Shown: positions 1 through 8,607, counted from the stretch's first letter. The stretch: DNA of 64,000 nucleotides from Flavobacterium sp. SLB02 (GCF_009664855.1 NZ_CP045928.1:2058522-2122521), one strand, 5' to 3'. The notes: generated from the sequence alone by a model not told the origin. Numbers and translations: made by a program.

Positions 1-669
1 CGTTAGAATTCCGGAATATTGTGCTCTTGGCGTTTCAGTACTTACGGTAGAATTTAATCCAAGATTATTGCTTGAATTTCGATACGGATTTGTAATTGCT
101 GCACGGTAATTAAATTTTCCTAAATATCCTTTTGCATAAATACTTAAGTTTCGATTTCCAAAAGTTGATGATGTATTGGCAAATTGCTGATACATTGGCG
201 TATCTAAAGTAAGTTGCGAAGAAGAACTATTTGCCGAATAACGGGTTGTTCCTGCTCCCCAAGCGGTTAATCCACCACCAATATGAAGTTTTTCGCTAAA
301 ATGATATTCTCCTAAAGCATCCATTACAGAAAGCGGTGCATTTGAAGGTCCATTATTCTGGGTAAAATTGATATTATTCTGACCCAATTGAAGATGGAAA
401 AAGATATTATCCGTAAGCATTCCCATGGCTTGCAGGCGCAGACGTCTAATTACAATATCATAGGCGTCATTGACTTCTGTAGTTCCAATTTTGCTATTAG
501 GATTCAATTCTGAATATCTTCCCCAAACCTGAAGATTCATTCCAAATTTGATGTATTTAGTTCCGTCAGGAGTGATATTTACAACATTAAAAGGTTTTTC
601 TTGTGCAAGAACAGTTATAGTGTTTAGGATAATAAATAATAAAATTAGGGCGAGTCTTAAATGTGGCAT
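1..669 (-). CDS. Porin-like outer-membrane protein, N-terminal part (runs off the window)
   Basis: Open reading frame on the minus strand from the ATG at 669 to the window edge, about 223 codons, with no stop. It begins with a hydrophobic signal peptide ending near ITVLAQ|EKPF. The next part (VNITPDGTKYIKFGMNLQVW) followed by RRLRLQAMG and repeated aromatic/alternating strands is typical of the phosphate-selective porin O/P or related beta-barrel families of Bacteroidota. The likely role is an outer-membrane channel. It is convergent in sense with the ABC exporter upstream (start only 40 bp from that gene's stop), so the two may be co-transcribed. The family call is by pattern only; the C-terminal half is not in the window. 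Confidence 0.7.
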   Translation of the reverse strand, partial: MPHLRLALILLFIILNTITVLAQEKPFNVVNITPDGTKYIKFGMNLQVWGRYSELNPNSKIGTTEVNDAYDIVIRRLRLQAMGMLTDNIFFHLQLGQNNINFTQNNGPSNAPLSVMDALGEYHFSEKLHIGGGLTAWGAGTTRYSANSSSSQLTLDTPMYQQFANTSSTFGNRNLSIYAKGYLGKFNYRAAITNPYRNSSNNLGLNSTVSTETPRAQYSGILT

Positions 670-708
670 TTAGTTGTATTTAAAATTAATTATAGGCTTT
701 TTAGTTTA

Positions 709-2496
709 TTAATAGTTGCTAAACTGAAGGTTACTTAGGTTTTTATAAGTACCATTTTCAAGATTTATTAATTCCTGATGCGTACCTTCTTCGGTTATTT
801 TTCCATTATCCAAAACTAAAATTTTATCAGCATTTCTAATAGTCGACAAACGGTGAGCAATAATAATACTTGTTCTTCCTTCCATCAATACTTCTAACGC
901 TTCCTGAACTAATTTTTCACTTTCACTATCTAAAGATGATGTCGCTTCGTCTAAAATTAAAATACTCGGGTTTTTAAGCAATGCTCTGGCAATAGCAATA
1001 CGCTGACGCTGACCTCCTGATAATTTTACGCCGCGTTCTCCTACGACAGTTTCAAATTTCTCTGGAAAACCTTCAACAAAATTCAACGCATTGGCTTGTT
1101 TTGCAGCAAGCATAATCTCATCGTCAGTTGCATCTGGTTTTCCGTAGGCAATATTTTCTTTTATGGTTCCGCCAAATAAAATAACATCCTGAGGTACAAT
1201 ACTCATGTTGCCACGAAGGTTTTCTAAATCATAATCATAGATATTTTTTCCATCAACTGTAATTTCTCCTGACTCAATATCGTAAAAACGCAATAATAAA
1301 GAAGATATCGTCGATTTTCCTGCTCCACTTGGCCCAACAATGGCAATTTTCTGTCCGAATTCAGCACTAAAGTTTACATCTTTTAAAACTTGTACTTCTT
1401 TTCTTGAAGGATAACTAAAAGCAACATTTTTGAAAGAAACATTTCCTTTTATTTTTTCTAATGGAGCTGCGTTTTGTGTAGCATTGATCTTCTCCGGAGT
1501 TTCTTCTAATAATTCAAAAACTCTTTCGGTAGCTCCAATAGCTTTTTGAATTTGCGCATATAACTCGGCAATTCCTCCAAAAGAAGCGCCAACAAATGTA
1601 GAATACAATACAAATGAGATCAATTGACCCACGCTCATTTCGCCGGCAATACTTAAACGTACACCATACCAAACTACAGCTACGATAGCGCCAAACAAAC
1701 AGAAAATGATAAAGGATGCAAAATAACCACGATATTTACCGCCTTTGATAGCCAGTTTTACCACTTCGCTTATTTTTCCTTTGTAACGGGCAACTTCGTA
1801 CCATTCATTGGCAAAAGCTTTTACGATACTAATTCCCTGCATTGTTTCTTCGACAATTACCTGGCTTTCTGCCACCTGATCTTGTACTTGTTTAGAATAT
1901 TTTCTAATAAAACGACCAAAGATTACAGCAGCAACAGCTACGAGTGGAACTACGGCCAACATTAATAAAGTCAATTTAAAGCTTTCTGTCGCCAATAAAA
2001 TAACTCCACCAATAATTAGTATAAACTGACGTAAAAACTCCGCAATTGTTGATGTTAAGGTATCTTGTATCTGAGTAATATCTGCACTAATACGGCTGTT
2101 TAGTTCTCCAACTCTTTTTTGAGAAAAGAATGTCATTGGCAGTTTTACCAAATTGGTGTATAAAGACAAACGCAGGTTTGCTAATGTGTTTTCGGTGAAG
2201 TTGACGAATAATGATAATCTGAAGAAAGAGCAAAACGACTGCAGAAACAGGATTACAATTAATCCTAATGCGATTTGATTGGCCTGATCGTTATTTTTGT
2301 TTTTGACACAATCAATCAACATTCCCATTAATTTAGGAAAGGCGAGGGCAGTGGCTCCTGTAAGTAACAAGAAAACCAATCCGACATAAAATTTCCATTG
2401 GTGTTTTCCAGCGTATTTGAATATTATGGTTGCTTTGTTAAGTGAAGTAGCGGTAATTTTTGATTTTGGTAAATCATTTTCTTTAAATCTTGCCAT
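709..2496 (-). CDS. ABC exporter, fused membrane and ATPase domains (MsbA/lipid A exporter-like)
   Basis: 595 residues, the usual length for a half-transporter. The N-terminal half (about 25-320) carries six membrane segments; the C-terminal ABC domain has Walker A GPSGAGKST near 385, signature LSGGQRQR near 490, Walker B ILILDEATSS near 510 and the H-loop AHRLST near 545. It should dimerise in the inner membrane and export a lipid, peptide or drug; substrate cannot be read from sequence. A clean promoter lies just upstream on the same strand (2519-2548), giving a leader of about 20 nt. The porin-like gene follows after 39 bp. Confidence 0.9.
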   Translation of the reverse strand: MARFKENDLPKSKITATSLNKATIIFKYAGKHQWKFYVGLVFLLLTGATALAFPKLMGMLIDCVKNKNNDQANQIALGLIVILFLQSFCSFFRLSLFVNFTENTLANLRLSLYTNLVKLPMTFFSQKRVGELNSRISADITQIQDTLTSTIAEFLRQFILIIGGVILLATESFKLTLLMLAVVPLVAVAAVIFGRFIRKYSKQVQDQVAESQVIVEETMQGISIVKAFANEWYEVARYKGKISEVVKLAIKGGKYRGYFASFIIFCLFGAIVAVVWYGVRLSIAGEMSVGQLISFVLYSTFVGASFGGIAELYAQIQKAIGATERVFELLEETPEKINATQNAAPLEKIKGNVSFKNVAFSYPSRKEVQVLKDVNFSAEFGQKIAIVGPSGAGKSTISSLLLRFYDIESGEITVDGKNIYDYDLENLRGNMSIVPQDVILFGGTIKENIAYGKPDATDDEIMLAAKQANALNFVEGFPEKFETVVGERGVKLSGGQRQRIAIARALLKNPSILILDEATSSLDSESEKLVQEALEVLMEGRTSIIIAHRLSTIRNADKILVLDNGKITEEGTHQELINLENGTYKNLSNLQFSNY

Positions 2497-2518
2497 TTGA
2501 GTATACGATTAAGGTACG

Positions 2519-2548
2519 CAAATATAGGATTATAGCAAGTGAACACAA
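2519..2548 (-). promoter_or_regulatory. Promoter of the ABC exporter gene
   Basis: On the minus strand TTG (2548-2546), a 19-bp spacer and TATATTTG (2526-2519) fit the Bacteroidota -33/-7 consensus exactly. The start codon at 2496 follows by 22 bp. Confidence 0.75.
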
Positions 2549-2692
2549 AACAATATTATAAATTAGGCTTGTGGATTTGTGTTTTTAACTAAAAGCTAAA
2601 AAAAAACATTTTTTCTTTCGATTTTAATGAACTGAATAATAGATTAATAAAAATAAAGGTTAAAATAAAATCAATTTTTTTAAATTTTATAG

Positions 2693-2722
2693 TTGTAAAT
2701 ATAAAATCTAGCTGTAAATTTG
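2693..2722 (+). promoter_or_regulatory. Promoter of the first tRNA-Val
   Basis: TTG (2693-2695), 19-bp spacer, TAAATTTG (2715-2722). The same arrangement and most of the leader recur before the second tRNA-Val copy at 5498-5527. Confidence 0.8.
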
Positions 2723-2758
2723 CATGGCAATCACAAACGATAGCAACCTAGTAAAATA

Positions 2759-2833
2759 GGGCGATTAGCTCAGCTGGTTCAGAGCACCTCGTTTACACCG
2801 AGGGGGTCGGGGGTTCGAACCCCTCATCGCCCA
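2759..2833 (+). tRNA. tRNA-Val (anticodon TAC)
   Basis: 75 nt. Acceptor arms GGGCGAT and ATCGCCC pair perfectly, the anticodon stem CCTCG/CGAGG closes the loop TTTACAC (anticodon TAC), and the T-arm GGGGGTTCGAACCCC is intact. CCA is not encoded; the discriminator is A at 2833. An identical gene lies at 5565-5639. Confidence 0.97.
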
Positions 2834-2843
2834 CAAAATTCCA

Positions 2844-2881
2844 AAAACTCCAAAGTCACTTGATTTTGGAGTTTTTTTTTA
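2844..2881 (+). terminator. Rho-independent terminator after tRNA-Val 1
   Basis: Arms AAAACTCCAAA and TTTTGGAGTTTT with a T run. The same hairpin with its flank recurs at 11559-11597 and as a variant at 23585-23621. Confidence 0.85.
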
Positions 2882-3078
2882 TGCATTATGTCTTCTAATC
2901 TAAAGCAGTAGAAATCTATTCTTTCTTTTAACGGGAAAAATAACATTCTATTTATAAAAAACTTAATTACGGTATTGATATTTTTATGTAGTATTGTATA
3001 AAAACTTGAAAGACCATTCTTAGTGAGTATTTTAAGTTAACAGCAAACAATTCCAAAAAAAAGTATTTTTCTCCAATA

Positions 3079-4107
3079 ATGAATATTAATAATCAAATAT
3101 TATTTTTTCTAAGTGCTCTAGGTGTTTTTAATAGCGTTGTTTTGAGTTTTTATTTTTTATTTTTCAAACAAAACAAAGCTAAATCTGATTTGTTTCTAGG
3201 GCTTTTGTTATTGTCTTTAAGCGTTAGAATTGGAAAATCTGTGTTTTATAATTTTAATCCGCAATTATCAAGAACTTATTTACAAATAGGCTTGTCAGCT
3301 TGTTTTTTAATTGGACCTCTGTTGTATTTTTATGTGAGATCGATTTTGCAAAATCTCAATTATTCTTTTGCAAAATACAGTCTAGTTTTGATGGTTGTAA
3401 TTATAAGCGTTTTTGGTATTATCTTTCCGTACAAAGAAAACCCAACTCTGTGGAGAGGAATAATTTATTATTTTATAAATATTCAATGGTTTATTTTTAT
3501 TGTTCTGTCTATTTATGAAAGTAGGCAAATTTTTAAAAAGTTACTAAATAATCGAAACCAAATTAGCTATCATGAAACCTGGATATTATCTGTTATTATT
3601 GGCGTTTTTGCTATTTGGCTTTCGTATACTTTAGCTAAATACACCTCTTATATTTCGGGATCTTTGGCTTTTTCGTTTAGTTTTTATATTTCATTCCTTT
3701 TGCTTTATTACATAAAAAACAAAACATTGATTTCGTCGAATAATAAAGAAAAATACATTAACAAAATAGATGAAAATGTAGTAAAAGAAATTCAGGAACA
3801 AATTAATACGCTTTTTGAAACGAGAAAAATTTATACCAATCCTGAACTTACTTTATCCATTTTAGCAAAAGAATTAAATATTCGCCCTCAATTGTTATCA
3901 CAGTTTATTAATGACAATTTGAATAAAAGTTTCACACAATTCATCAATGAATACCGAATTGATGAAGCAAAACGTTTATTGAAAGAAAGTACTCAGTTCA
4001 AAATTGACGCTGTTGGTTTTGAATCCGGGTTTAATTCTACGAGTACATTTTACAGTTCATTCAAAAAAATCACGGGAACTACGCCTTCAAATTACCAAAA
4101 AAGCTAA
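3079..4107 (+). CDS. AraC-family regulator with membrane N-terminus (module A)
   Basis: 342 residues. About seven hydrophobic segments fill residues 1-215, followed by a cytoplasmic linker and a C-terminal AraC HTH domain (about 235-340) ending in the typical FNSTSTFYSSFKKITGTTPS. Such proteins are thought to sense a signal in or across the membrane and control a nearby gene. It is a clear paralogue of the AraC gene at 20565-21596: both start with NNQILFFLSALG/SNQLLFFFSALG and keep the same layout. The exported NTF2/DJ-1 fusion follows 112 bp downstream in the same direction and is the likely target. Confidence 0.88.
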   Translation: MNINNQILFFLSALGVFNSVVLSFYFLFFKQNKAKSDLFLGLLLLSLSVRIGKSVFYNFNPQLSRTYLQIGLSACFLIGPLLYFYVRSILQNLNYSFAKYSLVLMVVIISVFGIIFPYKENPTLWRGIIYYFINIQWFIFIVLSIYESRQIFKKLLNNRNQISYHETWILSVIIGVFAIWLSYTLAKYTSYISGSLAFSFSFYISFLLLYYIKNKTLISSNNKEKYINKIDENVVKEIQEQINTLFETRKIYTNPELTLSILAKELNIRPQLLSQFINDNLNKSFTQFINEYRIDEAKRLLKESTQFKIDAVGFESGFNSTSTFYSSFKKITGTTPSNYQKS

Positions 4108-4152
4108 TTTCTACTCCTAAAATATACATCTGGACTGCTATATCATAAACTT

Positions 4153-4185
4153 GGAATGATTTAAAAGTGAATCAATATAATTTTG
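4153..4185 (+). promoter_or_regulatory. Candidate promoter and operator of the NTF2/DJ-1 fusion gene
   Basis: A -7 box TAATTTTG lies at 4178-4185. No TTG sits 19 bp before it, which fits an activator-dependent promoter. The element GGAATGATTTAAAAG at 4153-4167 is echoed in opposite orientation at 20508-20522, before the first target gene of the second module. Confidence 0.35.
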
Positions 4186-4219
4186 AAAAACATTTTTAAA
4201 CCATTAAAATCCAATGTTT

Positions 4220-5335
4220 ATGAAAAGAATATTTTTCGCAATCTTATTTACATTACTATCCAATTTGTCTTTTTCGCAATCAGAACAATCCCTGATTAAA
4301 AATTGTATTCAAAACTATATCGAAGGCACCTCTTATAACAATCCTGAAAGTATTAGCAAGGCTTTTTATCCTGAGGCAAATCTTTTTCTGAGCCACAAAG
4401 ATAAACCGCTATGGATAGTCCCAATTTCAGAATATGTCAATTGGTTTCAAAAAGGTAAGAAAGGAGAATTTAACGGTCGTATAGGAAAAATTATATCAAT
4501 TCAATTTTATAATGATATTGCTATTGCAAAGGCTGAAATTCTTATTCCTGAAAAAAAACAAGAATTTATGGATATGTTCTTGCTGAAAAAAATTCAGGGA
4601 GAATGGAAAATAATTAGCAAAGCAGCGAGCAGCAAAGCCAGTAATAAATCAGGGAAAAAGATATTATTTATTGTTTCTAATGCGCATTATTACGGAAATT
4701 CTACCATTGCAACAGGAAATAGCTTTGCCGAAATCGTAAACGCTTACGACACGTTTGTAAAATCCGGTTATACTGTTGATTTTGTGAGTCCAAAGGGTGG
4801 CGATATTCCTTTGGCGTACATCAATACCTCTGATGATTTACAAAAAGAATATTTATACAATCAGGATCTTATATACGCCCTAAAAAATACGCTAAACCCT
4901 AAAGAAATTGATTATAAAATTTATAAAGCAGTCCATTATATTGGAGGCGGAAGCGTAATGTTTGAAGTTCCTGAAAACCTCGATATTCAACGCATTGCGA
5001 TGCAGATATACGAAGATAATAAAGGGATTATTTCTTCAGTCTGTCACGGAACAGCAGGTATTGTAAACCTGAAAACGAAAAATGGCAAATTTTTAGTAGA
5101 TGGAAAAAAAATAAGCGGTTATCCGGACTCTTTTGAAAAACAAGATGGCGAGTATTTTAAACACTTTCCGTTTTTAATTCAAAAAGCCATAGAAGAAAGG
5201 GGAGGAGAGTTTAAATTCTCAAAAAGAAACGAATCGTTTGTAGAACAAGATGGTCGAATTATTACAGGACAAAATTTTCAATCGTCAAGTGGTGTTGCGC
5301 TAAAAATTATTGAATTGATTGAGAAAACGAATTAA
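4220..5335 (+). CDS. Exported fusion: NTF2-like (lumazine-binding-like) domain then DJ-1/PfpI domain
   Basis: 371 residues from the ATG at 4220 (an ATG two codons earlier is possible, but MKRIFF gives the better signal peptide). Order: Sec signal to about residue 20 (ending SFSQS), NTF2-like domain of the putative lumazine-binding type (about 25-130), short Ser/Lys linker, then a DJ-1/PfpI/GATase1-like domain with the nucleophile elbow SSVCHGTAGI and the conserved GGGSVMF and GYPDSFE. DJ-1 relatives act on reactive carbonyls or as chaperones, normally in the cytoplasm; here the signal peptide implies the periplasm. The gene at 18821-19957 carries the same two domains in reverse order. Activity on a particular compound is not shown by the sequence. 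Confidence 0.85.
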   Translation: MKRIFFAILFTLLSNLSFSQSEQSLIKNCIQNYIEGTSYNNPESISKAFYPEANLFLSHKDKPLWIVPISEYVNWFQKGKKGEFNGRIGKIISIQFYNDIAIAKAEILIPEKKQEFMDMFLLKKIQGEWKIISKAASSKASNKSGKKILFIVSNAHYYGNSTIATGNSFAEIVNAYDTFVKSGYTVDFVSPKGGDIPLAYINTSDDLQKEYLYNQDLIYALKNTLNPKEIDYKIYKAVHYIGGGSVMFEVPENLDIQRIAMQIYEDNKGIISSVCHGTAGIVNLKTKNGKFLVDGKKISGYPDSFEKQDGEYFKHFPFLIQKAIEERGGEFKFSKRNESFVEQDGRIITGQNFQSSSGVALKIIELIEKTN

Positions 5336-5356
5336 TAATTGATCAAATAGTCAAGT

Positions 5357-5392
5357 AAAACTCCAGAATCAATATAGTTTTGGAGTTTTTTA
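5357..5392 (+). terminator. Terminator after the NTF2/DJ-1 fusion gene
   Basis: AAAACTCCA and TGGAGTTTTT arms followed by T-rich DNA, 20 bp after the stop codon. Confidence 0.7.
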
Positions 5393-5497
5393 TTTGGTTT
5401 AAATGTAAAAATTTGATCTTTTAATTAGAATTGTAAATTGCATACGTCTGAAAAATAATAGGATACAAAAATATTTCACTTTTTTTTCTAAAAACAC

Positions 5498-5527
5498 TTG
5501 CAAATACAAATTCTAGCTGTATATTTG
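5498..5527 (+). promoter_or_regulatory. Promoter of the second tRNA-Val
   Basis: TTG (5498-5500), 19-bp spacer, TATATTTG (5520-5527). The spacer end TCTAGCTG and the leader CAATCACAAACGATAGCA are shared with the first copy. Confidence 0.8.
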
Positions 5528-5564
5528 CACTCGCAATCACAAACGATAGCAGCCTAATAAAATA

Positions 5565-5639
5565 GGGCGATTAGCTCAGCTGGTTCAGAGCACCTCGTTT
5601 ACACCGAGGGGGTCGGGGGTTCGAACCCCTCATCGCCCA
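5565..5639 (+). tRNA. tRNA-Val (anticodon TAC), second copy
   Basis: Identical over all 75 nt to the tRNA at 2759-2833, with the same perfect acceptor, anticodon and T stems. Identity to the first copy stops a few bases after the acceptor end, where a different terminator begins. Confidence 0.97.
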
Positions 5640-5651
5640 CACAAAGACAAA

Positions 5652-5684
5652 CAACGCCATTGGATTCCAATGGCGTTGTCGTTT
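5652..5684 (+). terminator. Terminator after tRNA-Val 2
   Basis: Strong hairpin AACGCCATTGG/CCAATGGCGTT with a short T-rich tail. A close copy of this hairpin stands at 9846-9877 without a tRNA before it. Confidence 0.7.
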
Positions 5685-5721
5685 AAATAACTTATAGTAA
5701 ACAGTCGCACTCTCTTTATGT

Positions 5722-6045
5722 TTAATCTGTTACTTTTAGATGCTGAATTTGCCCATCAACAATATCAAAGTGAAATTTTAGCGTGATAGGACTTCCTGGA
5801 AATGTTCCTGAACATGCTGCAGTTAAGATGCTTGTTGTACCGTTTTCGGTATATTCTAGTGGTTCCATCACTGATTGGTAGTTCTTGTTTGAGTGATCGA
5901 TCCAACGCTCTATTTCAAGTCTTCCGTTATGCGTTTTACCTTCGTCAAACACTACGGCAGTTTCTGAAAACAAATTGGCATACGTCACGGCGTCAAATTC
6001 GTTCTGTGCTTTAATCAAGTCAGTTAATACTTTTGGTACGTTCAT
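5722..6045 (-). CDS. SnoaL/NTF2-like small protein
   Basis: 107 residues, one NTF2-like fold: helix-rich start with the pattern AQNEFDAVTYANLFSETAVV and later beta strands (TLKFHFDIVDGQIQHLKV). No signal peptide, so cytoplasmic. Proteins of this family either isomerise small molecules or serve as binding partners; no catalytic assignment can be made. It follows the SDR gene by 21 bp on the same strand, so the two form an operon facing the HxlR regulator. Confidence 0.8.
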   Translation of the reverse strand: MNVPKVLTDLIKAQNEFDAVTYANLFSETAVVFDEGKTHNGRLEIERWIDHSNKNYQSVMEPLEYTENGTTSILTAACSGTFPGSPITLKFHFDIVDGQIQHLKVTD

Positions 6046-6066
6046 TGTGATTATTTTTAAAGATTA

Positions 6067-6849
6067 TTAAATTGTTGGTACAGTACCGCCATCGATTACA
6101 TATTCGGTTCCTGATAAATAACTGGCTCTAGGAGAGACTAGAAAACCAACCAATTCAGCTACTTCTTCCGGCTCAGCAGGTCTGCCGTATGGTATTCCAC
6201 CCAATGCATCCATTACACCTTGCTGTGCTTCTTCTACAGTGCTATTGGCGTTTCTTGCAATCTCAGCCAACCAAGCTTTCGATGCTCCTGTATTGATCCA
6301 TCCAGGAGAAACAGTCAGCACCCGAACGCCTTTAGGCGAAACTTCATTCGATAAACTTTTACTATAATTTCTTAATCCTGCTTTTGCAGCCGCATAGGGC
6401 AAAGTGGAGTCATACAGCGGCAGTATTCCCTGGATAGAAGCTATATGAATAATAACTCCGTTTTTTCGATCTATCATTTGAGGTAAAAATCCCCTGTCTA
6501 GTCGAACCGGAGCAAGCAAATTAGCCTGTAGGGTCGATTCCCAATCTTCATCAGATAATGCAGTAAAGCCACCGGCAGGTGTTGTTGAAGAACCAAGATT
6601 GTTTACCAAAATGTCAAGCCTTCCGTAAGCCGACAGCACTTCGCTGACAACTTTTTGTGTTCCTTCTGCTTTACTTAAGTCGGACGGAATGAAATGCAGC
6701 TTGCTATTTTCTTTTTCCGGTGCGTTTCTTGCAGTGATAATAACCGTTGCTCCAGCTTTTAGCAGTCTTTCTGCAATTGCTCTTCCGGCTCCTTTTGTGC
6801 CTCCTGTTACTAAGGCAATCTTCCCTGATAATTCGTTTTGATAATCCAT
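6067..6849 (-). CDS. Short-chain dehydrogenase/reductase (SDR)
   Basis: 260 residues, a full-length classical SDR. The cofactor motif TGGTKGAG is at 15-22, LVNNLG at 81-86, the catalytic Ser near 138, and Tyr152 and Lys156 in YAAAK. It should reduce or oxidise a small carbonyl/alcohol with NAD(P)(H); the substrate is unknown. It is the first gene of a two-gene operon with the SnoaL-like protein and is divergent from the HxlR gene at 6984, whose product probably controls both. Confidence 0.92.
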   Translation of the reverse strand: MDYQNELSGKIALVTGGTKGAGRAIAERLLKAGATVIITARNAPEKENSKLHFIPSDLSKAEGTQKVVSEVLSAYGRLDILVNNLGSSTTPAGGFTALSDEDWESTLQANLLAPVRLDRGFLPQMIDRKNGVIIHIASIQGILPLYDSTLPYAAAKAGLRNYSKSLSNEVSPKGVRVLTVSPGWINTGASKAWLAEIARNANSTVEEAQQGVMDALGGIPYGRPAEPEEVAELVGFLVSPRASYLSGTEYVIDGGTVPTI

Positions 6850-6877
6850 CGTATATTCGTTTTGAAATTGTTAGGTA

Positions 6878-6908
6878 CAAATTTCTGAAGCATGTAAGAT
6901 TCTTACAA
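6878..6908 (-). promoter_or_regulatory. SDR promoter with internal palindromic operator
   Basis: Minus strand: TTG (6908-6906), a 20-bp spacer and a degenerate -7 GAAATTTG (6885-6878). The perfect palindrome TGTAAGATTCTTACA (6893-6907) lies across the -33 element and spacer, a usual place for an HxlR/MarR-type operator. Confidence 0.5.
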
Positions 6909-6949
6909 TTAAGGAGTTACGATTCATATAGGGATAAATTTTTCCCCTA

Positions 6950-6979
6950 TTGCAGGAATTGGCAGATAGGTTAATTTTG
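6950..6979 (+). promoter_or_regulatory. Promoter of the HxlR gene
   Basis: TTG (6950-6952), 19-bp spacer, TAATTTTG (6972-6979), a full match to the consensus. The ATG at 6984 begins only 4 bp later, at or next to the expected transcription start, so the mRNA may be leaderless. Confidence 0.7.
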
Positions 6980-6983
6980 TAGT

Positions 6984-7340
6984 ATGTATGAGAGAAAAAC
7001 AATACCGAACTTAAACTGCGGACTTGATCTAATAGGTGAAGTGCTCTACGGAAAATGGAAGATACGTTTGCTTTGGTTTATTAGTGAAGGCCATAAAAGG
7101 CCAAGTGAATTGCAGCGTAAAATACCAGATGCATCACGCAGGGTTTTAAATATTCAGCTGAAGGAATTAGAGGAACATGAACTTGTTTCAAAAATTATTT
7201 ACCCTGTTGTACCTCCTAAAGTCGAGTATAGCCTGACAGATTTTGGAAAAACACTAATTCCTGTAATTGCAGCTATTGGGAATTGGGGAGAGGAGCATGA
7301 AGAACGTTTACGATCACTTATTTTAAAATGTTTAGGTTAA
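6984..7340 (+). CDS. HxlR-family transcriptional regulator
   Basis: 118 residues, a single winged-helix HxlR domain: MYERKT start, CGLDLIGEVLYGKWKIRLLW, recognition region PDASRRVLNIQLKELEEHEL and wing VPPKVEYSLTDFGKTL. Members often sense electrophiles or quinones and control a divergent enzyme gene; here that is the SDR/SnoaL pair. The start is supported by the family's usual N-terminus and by the promoter ending 4 bp upstream. Confidence 0.93.
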   Translation: MYERKTIPNLNCGLDLIGEVLYGKWKIRLLWFISEGHKRPSELQRKIPDASRRVLNIQLKELEEHELVSKIIYPVVPPKVEYSLTDFGKTLIPVIAAIGNWGEEHEERLRSLILKCLG

Positions 7341-7455
7341 AATTAAAATGTATAAAAACTGATACTCATTTTGTTTTACCGGAAATCTTTATAAAATCCC
7401 GAAGGAATGATTTATTGCAGCGAAAGATTTTAGTCCCTTGATTTAAAATAAAATA

Positions 7456-8607
7456 CTAAATGATTTTCTTTATTCCTGGAATTAATAAAATAAGTGATCC
7501 AAGTACAAAACTACTTAGCACTATTAACGGAGCAATAGCTAGAAGTTTTATTGAAGGATCAATAGACCAGCTTCTTACCGCTAATGTAAGTACTACAATT
7601 ACAAACGGATGAAAAATGTAAACTGCAAAACTACAGCGTGATACTTTAGTAAGTAGTTTTGAAGAAATATTCCAGTTTCTTTTTCCTTTAATTAATAATG
7701 CTGTTATTATCGATATACCGATCCATTGTTCCCAAACTGCATATAATAATGCCTGCCAATGAAGACCTCCGCAAAACCATGAAGAGGGTGTGTTTAGCTT
7801 GAAACTAATGACAAAAAATAATGGAAAAAACAATAAACACAACATTGCCGATCTTTTCAGCTGTCTGCCTGTTTTTTCTGAAAGTTGATCGAACCAATTG
7901 TTTTTTGAAGCCAGTAATCCGATAATGAATAGTGCAATATATTGTGAAAAATGCCCAAGTTGAAATCCAACTGGTTCAAGAACCCATCCAACAGGAAATA
8001 TAATTCTAACCAAGAAACTAATAATTCCTAATGTTAATGCAAATAATAATATAGCACGCGTGTTAGGTGCTGCCACAGGTTTGTCAAAGTTAATTTTGAA
8101 TATTTTTTTTACTGTTGCATAAAGTAATGTAAAAAGCAAAAGTGCCGCCACAAACCATGTAACTCCTAAGTCAATCCAACTATCGTAACCGCTTAGATAT
8201 TCAAAATAAGTGATATGAATTTTTGTGAAATAATAGACCAGATAACACATGAATGGTGTAAGGATAAAAGAATAGAATACTATAGGAATTCCTAATCTCG
8301 TTAATCGGTCTTTAATAAATTTTGAAGCTCCTTTTCTGGAATACGAAGAACCGGTAAAATAGGCTGCCAATAGAAAAAAATACCCCATAAAAAAAGACTG
8401 ATTGATACTAACAAACATTGTCATAACAGCACGTGCACCTAAAAAGCTGCTTGGTTCATTATAATACCAGCCTTCCGAAGAACTGTAAGCAATCAAAGTG
8501 TGATGAAGTACCACTAAAATTGTCAGTAAAACTTTGATATTATCTATATATAATAATTTGTTTAAAGAGCCAGAATCTTCATTTGAAACAGCTGTTGCAG
8601 TTGGCAT
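7456..8607 (-). CDS. Membrane acyltransferase (acyltransferase 3 / OpgC-like family)
   Basis: 383 residues with about ten hydrophobic segments. The first segment ends in VLHHTLIAY, where the histidine is the usual catalytic residue of acyltransferase-3 proteins. These transfer acyl groups to sugars, glycans or lipids at the inner membrane. A LytTR regulator lies 101 bp upstream on the same strand and may control it. The acceptor is unknown. Confidence 0.85.
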   Translation of the reverse strand: MPTATAVSNEDSGSLNKLLYIDNIKVLLTILVVLHHTLIAYSSSEGWYYNEPSSFLGARAVMTMFVSINQSFFMGYFFLLAAYFTGSSYSRKGASKFIKDRLTRLGIPIVFYSFILTPFMCYLVYYFTKIHITYFEYLSGYDSWIDLGVTWFVAALLLFTLLYATVKKIFKINFDKPVAAPNTRAILLFALTLGIISFLVRIIFPVGWVLEPVGFQLGHFSQYIALFIIGLLASKNNWFDQLSEKTGRQLKRSAMLCLLFFPLFFVISFKLNTPSSWFCGGLHWQALLYAVWEQWIGISIITALLIKGKRNWNISSKLLTKVSRCSFAVYIFHPFVIVVLTLAVRSWSIDPSIKLLAIAPLIVLSSFVLGSLILLIPGIKKII

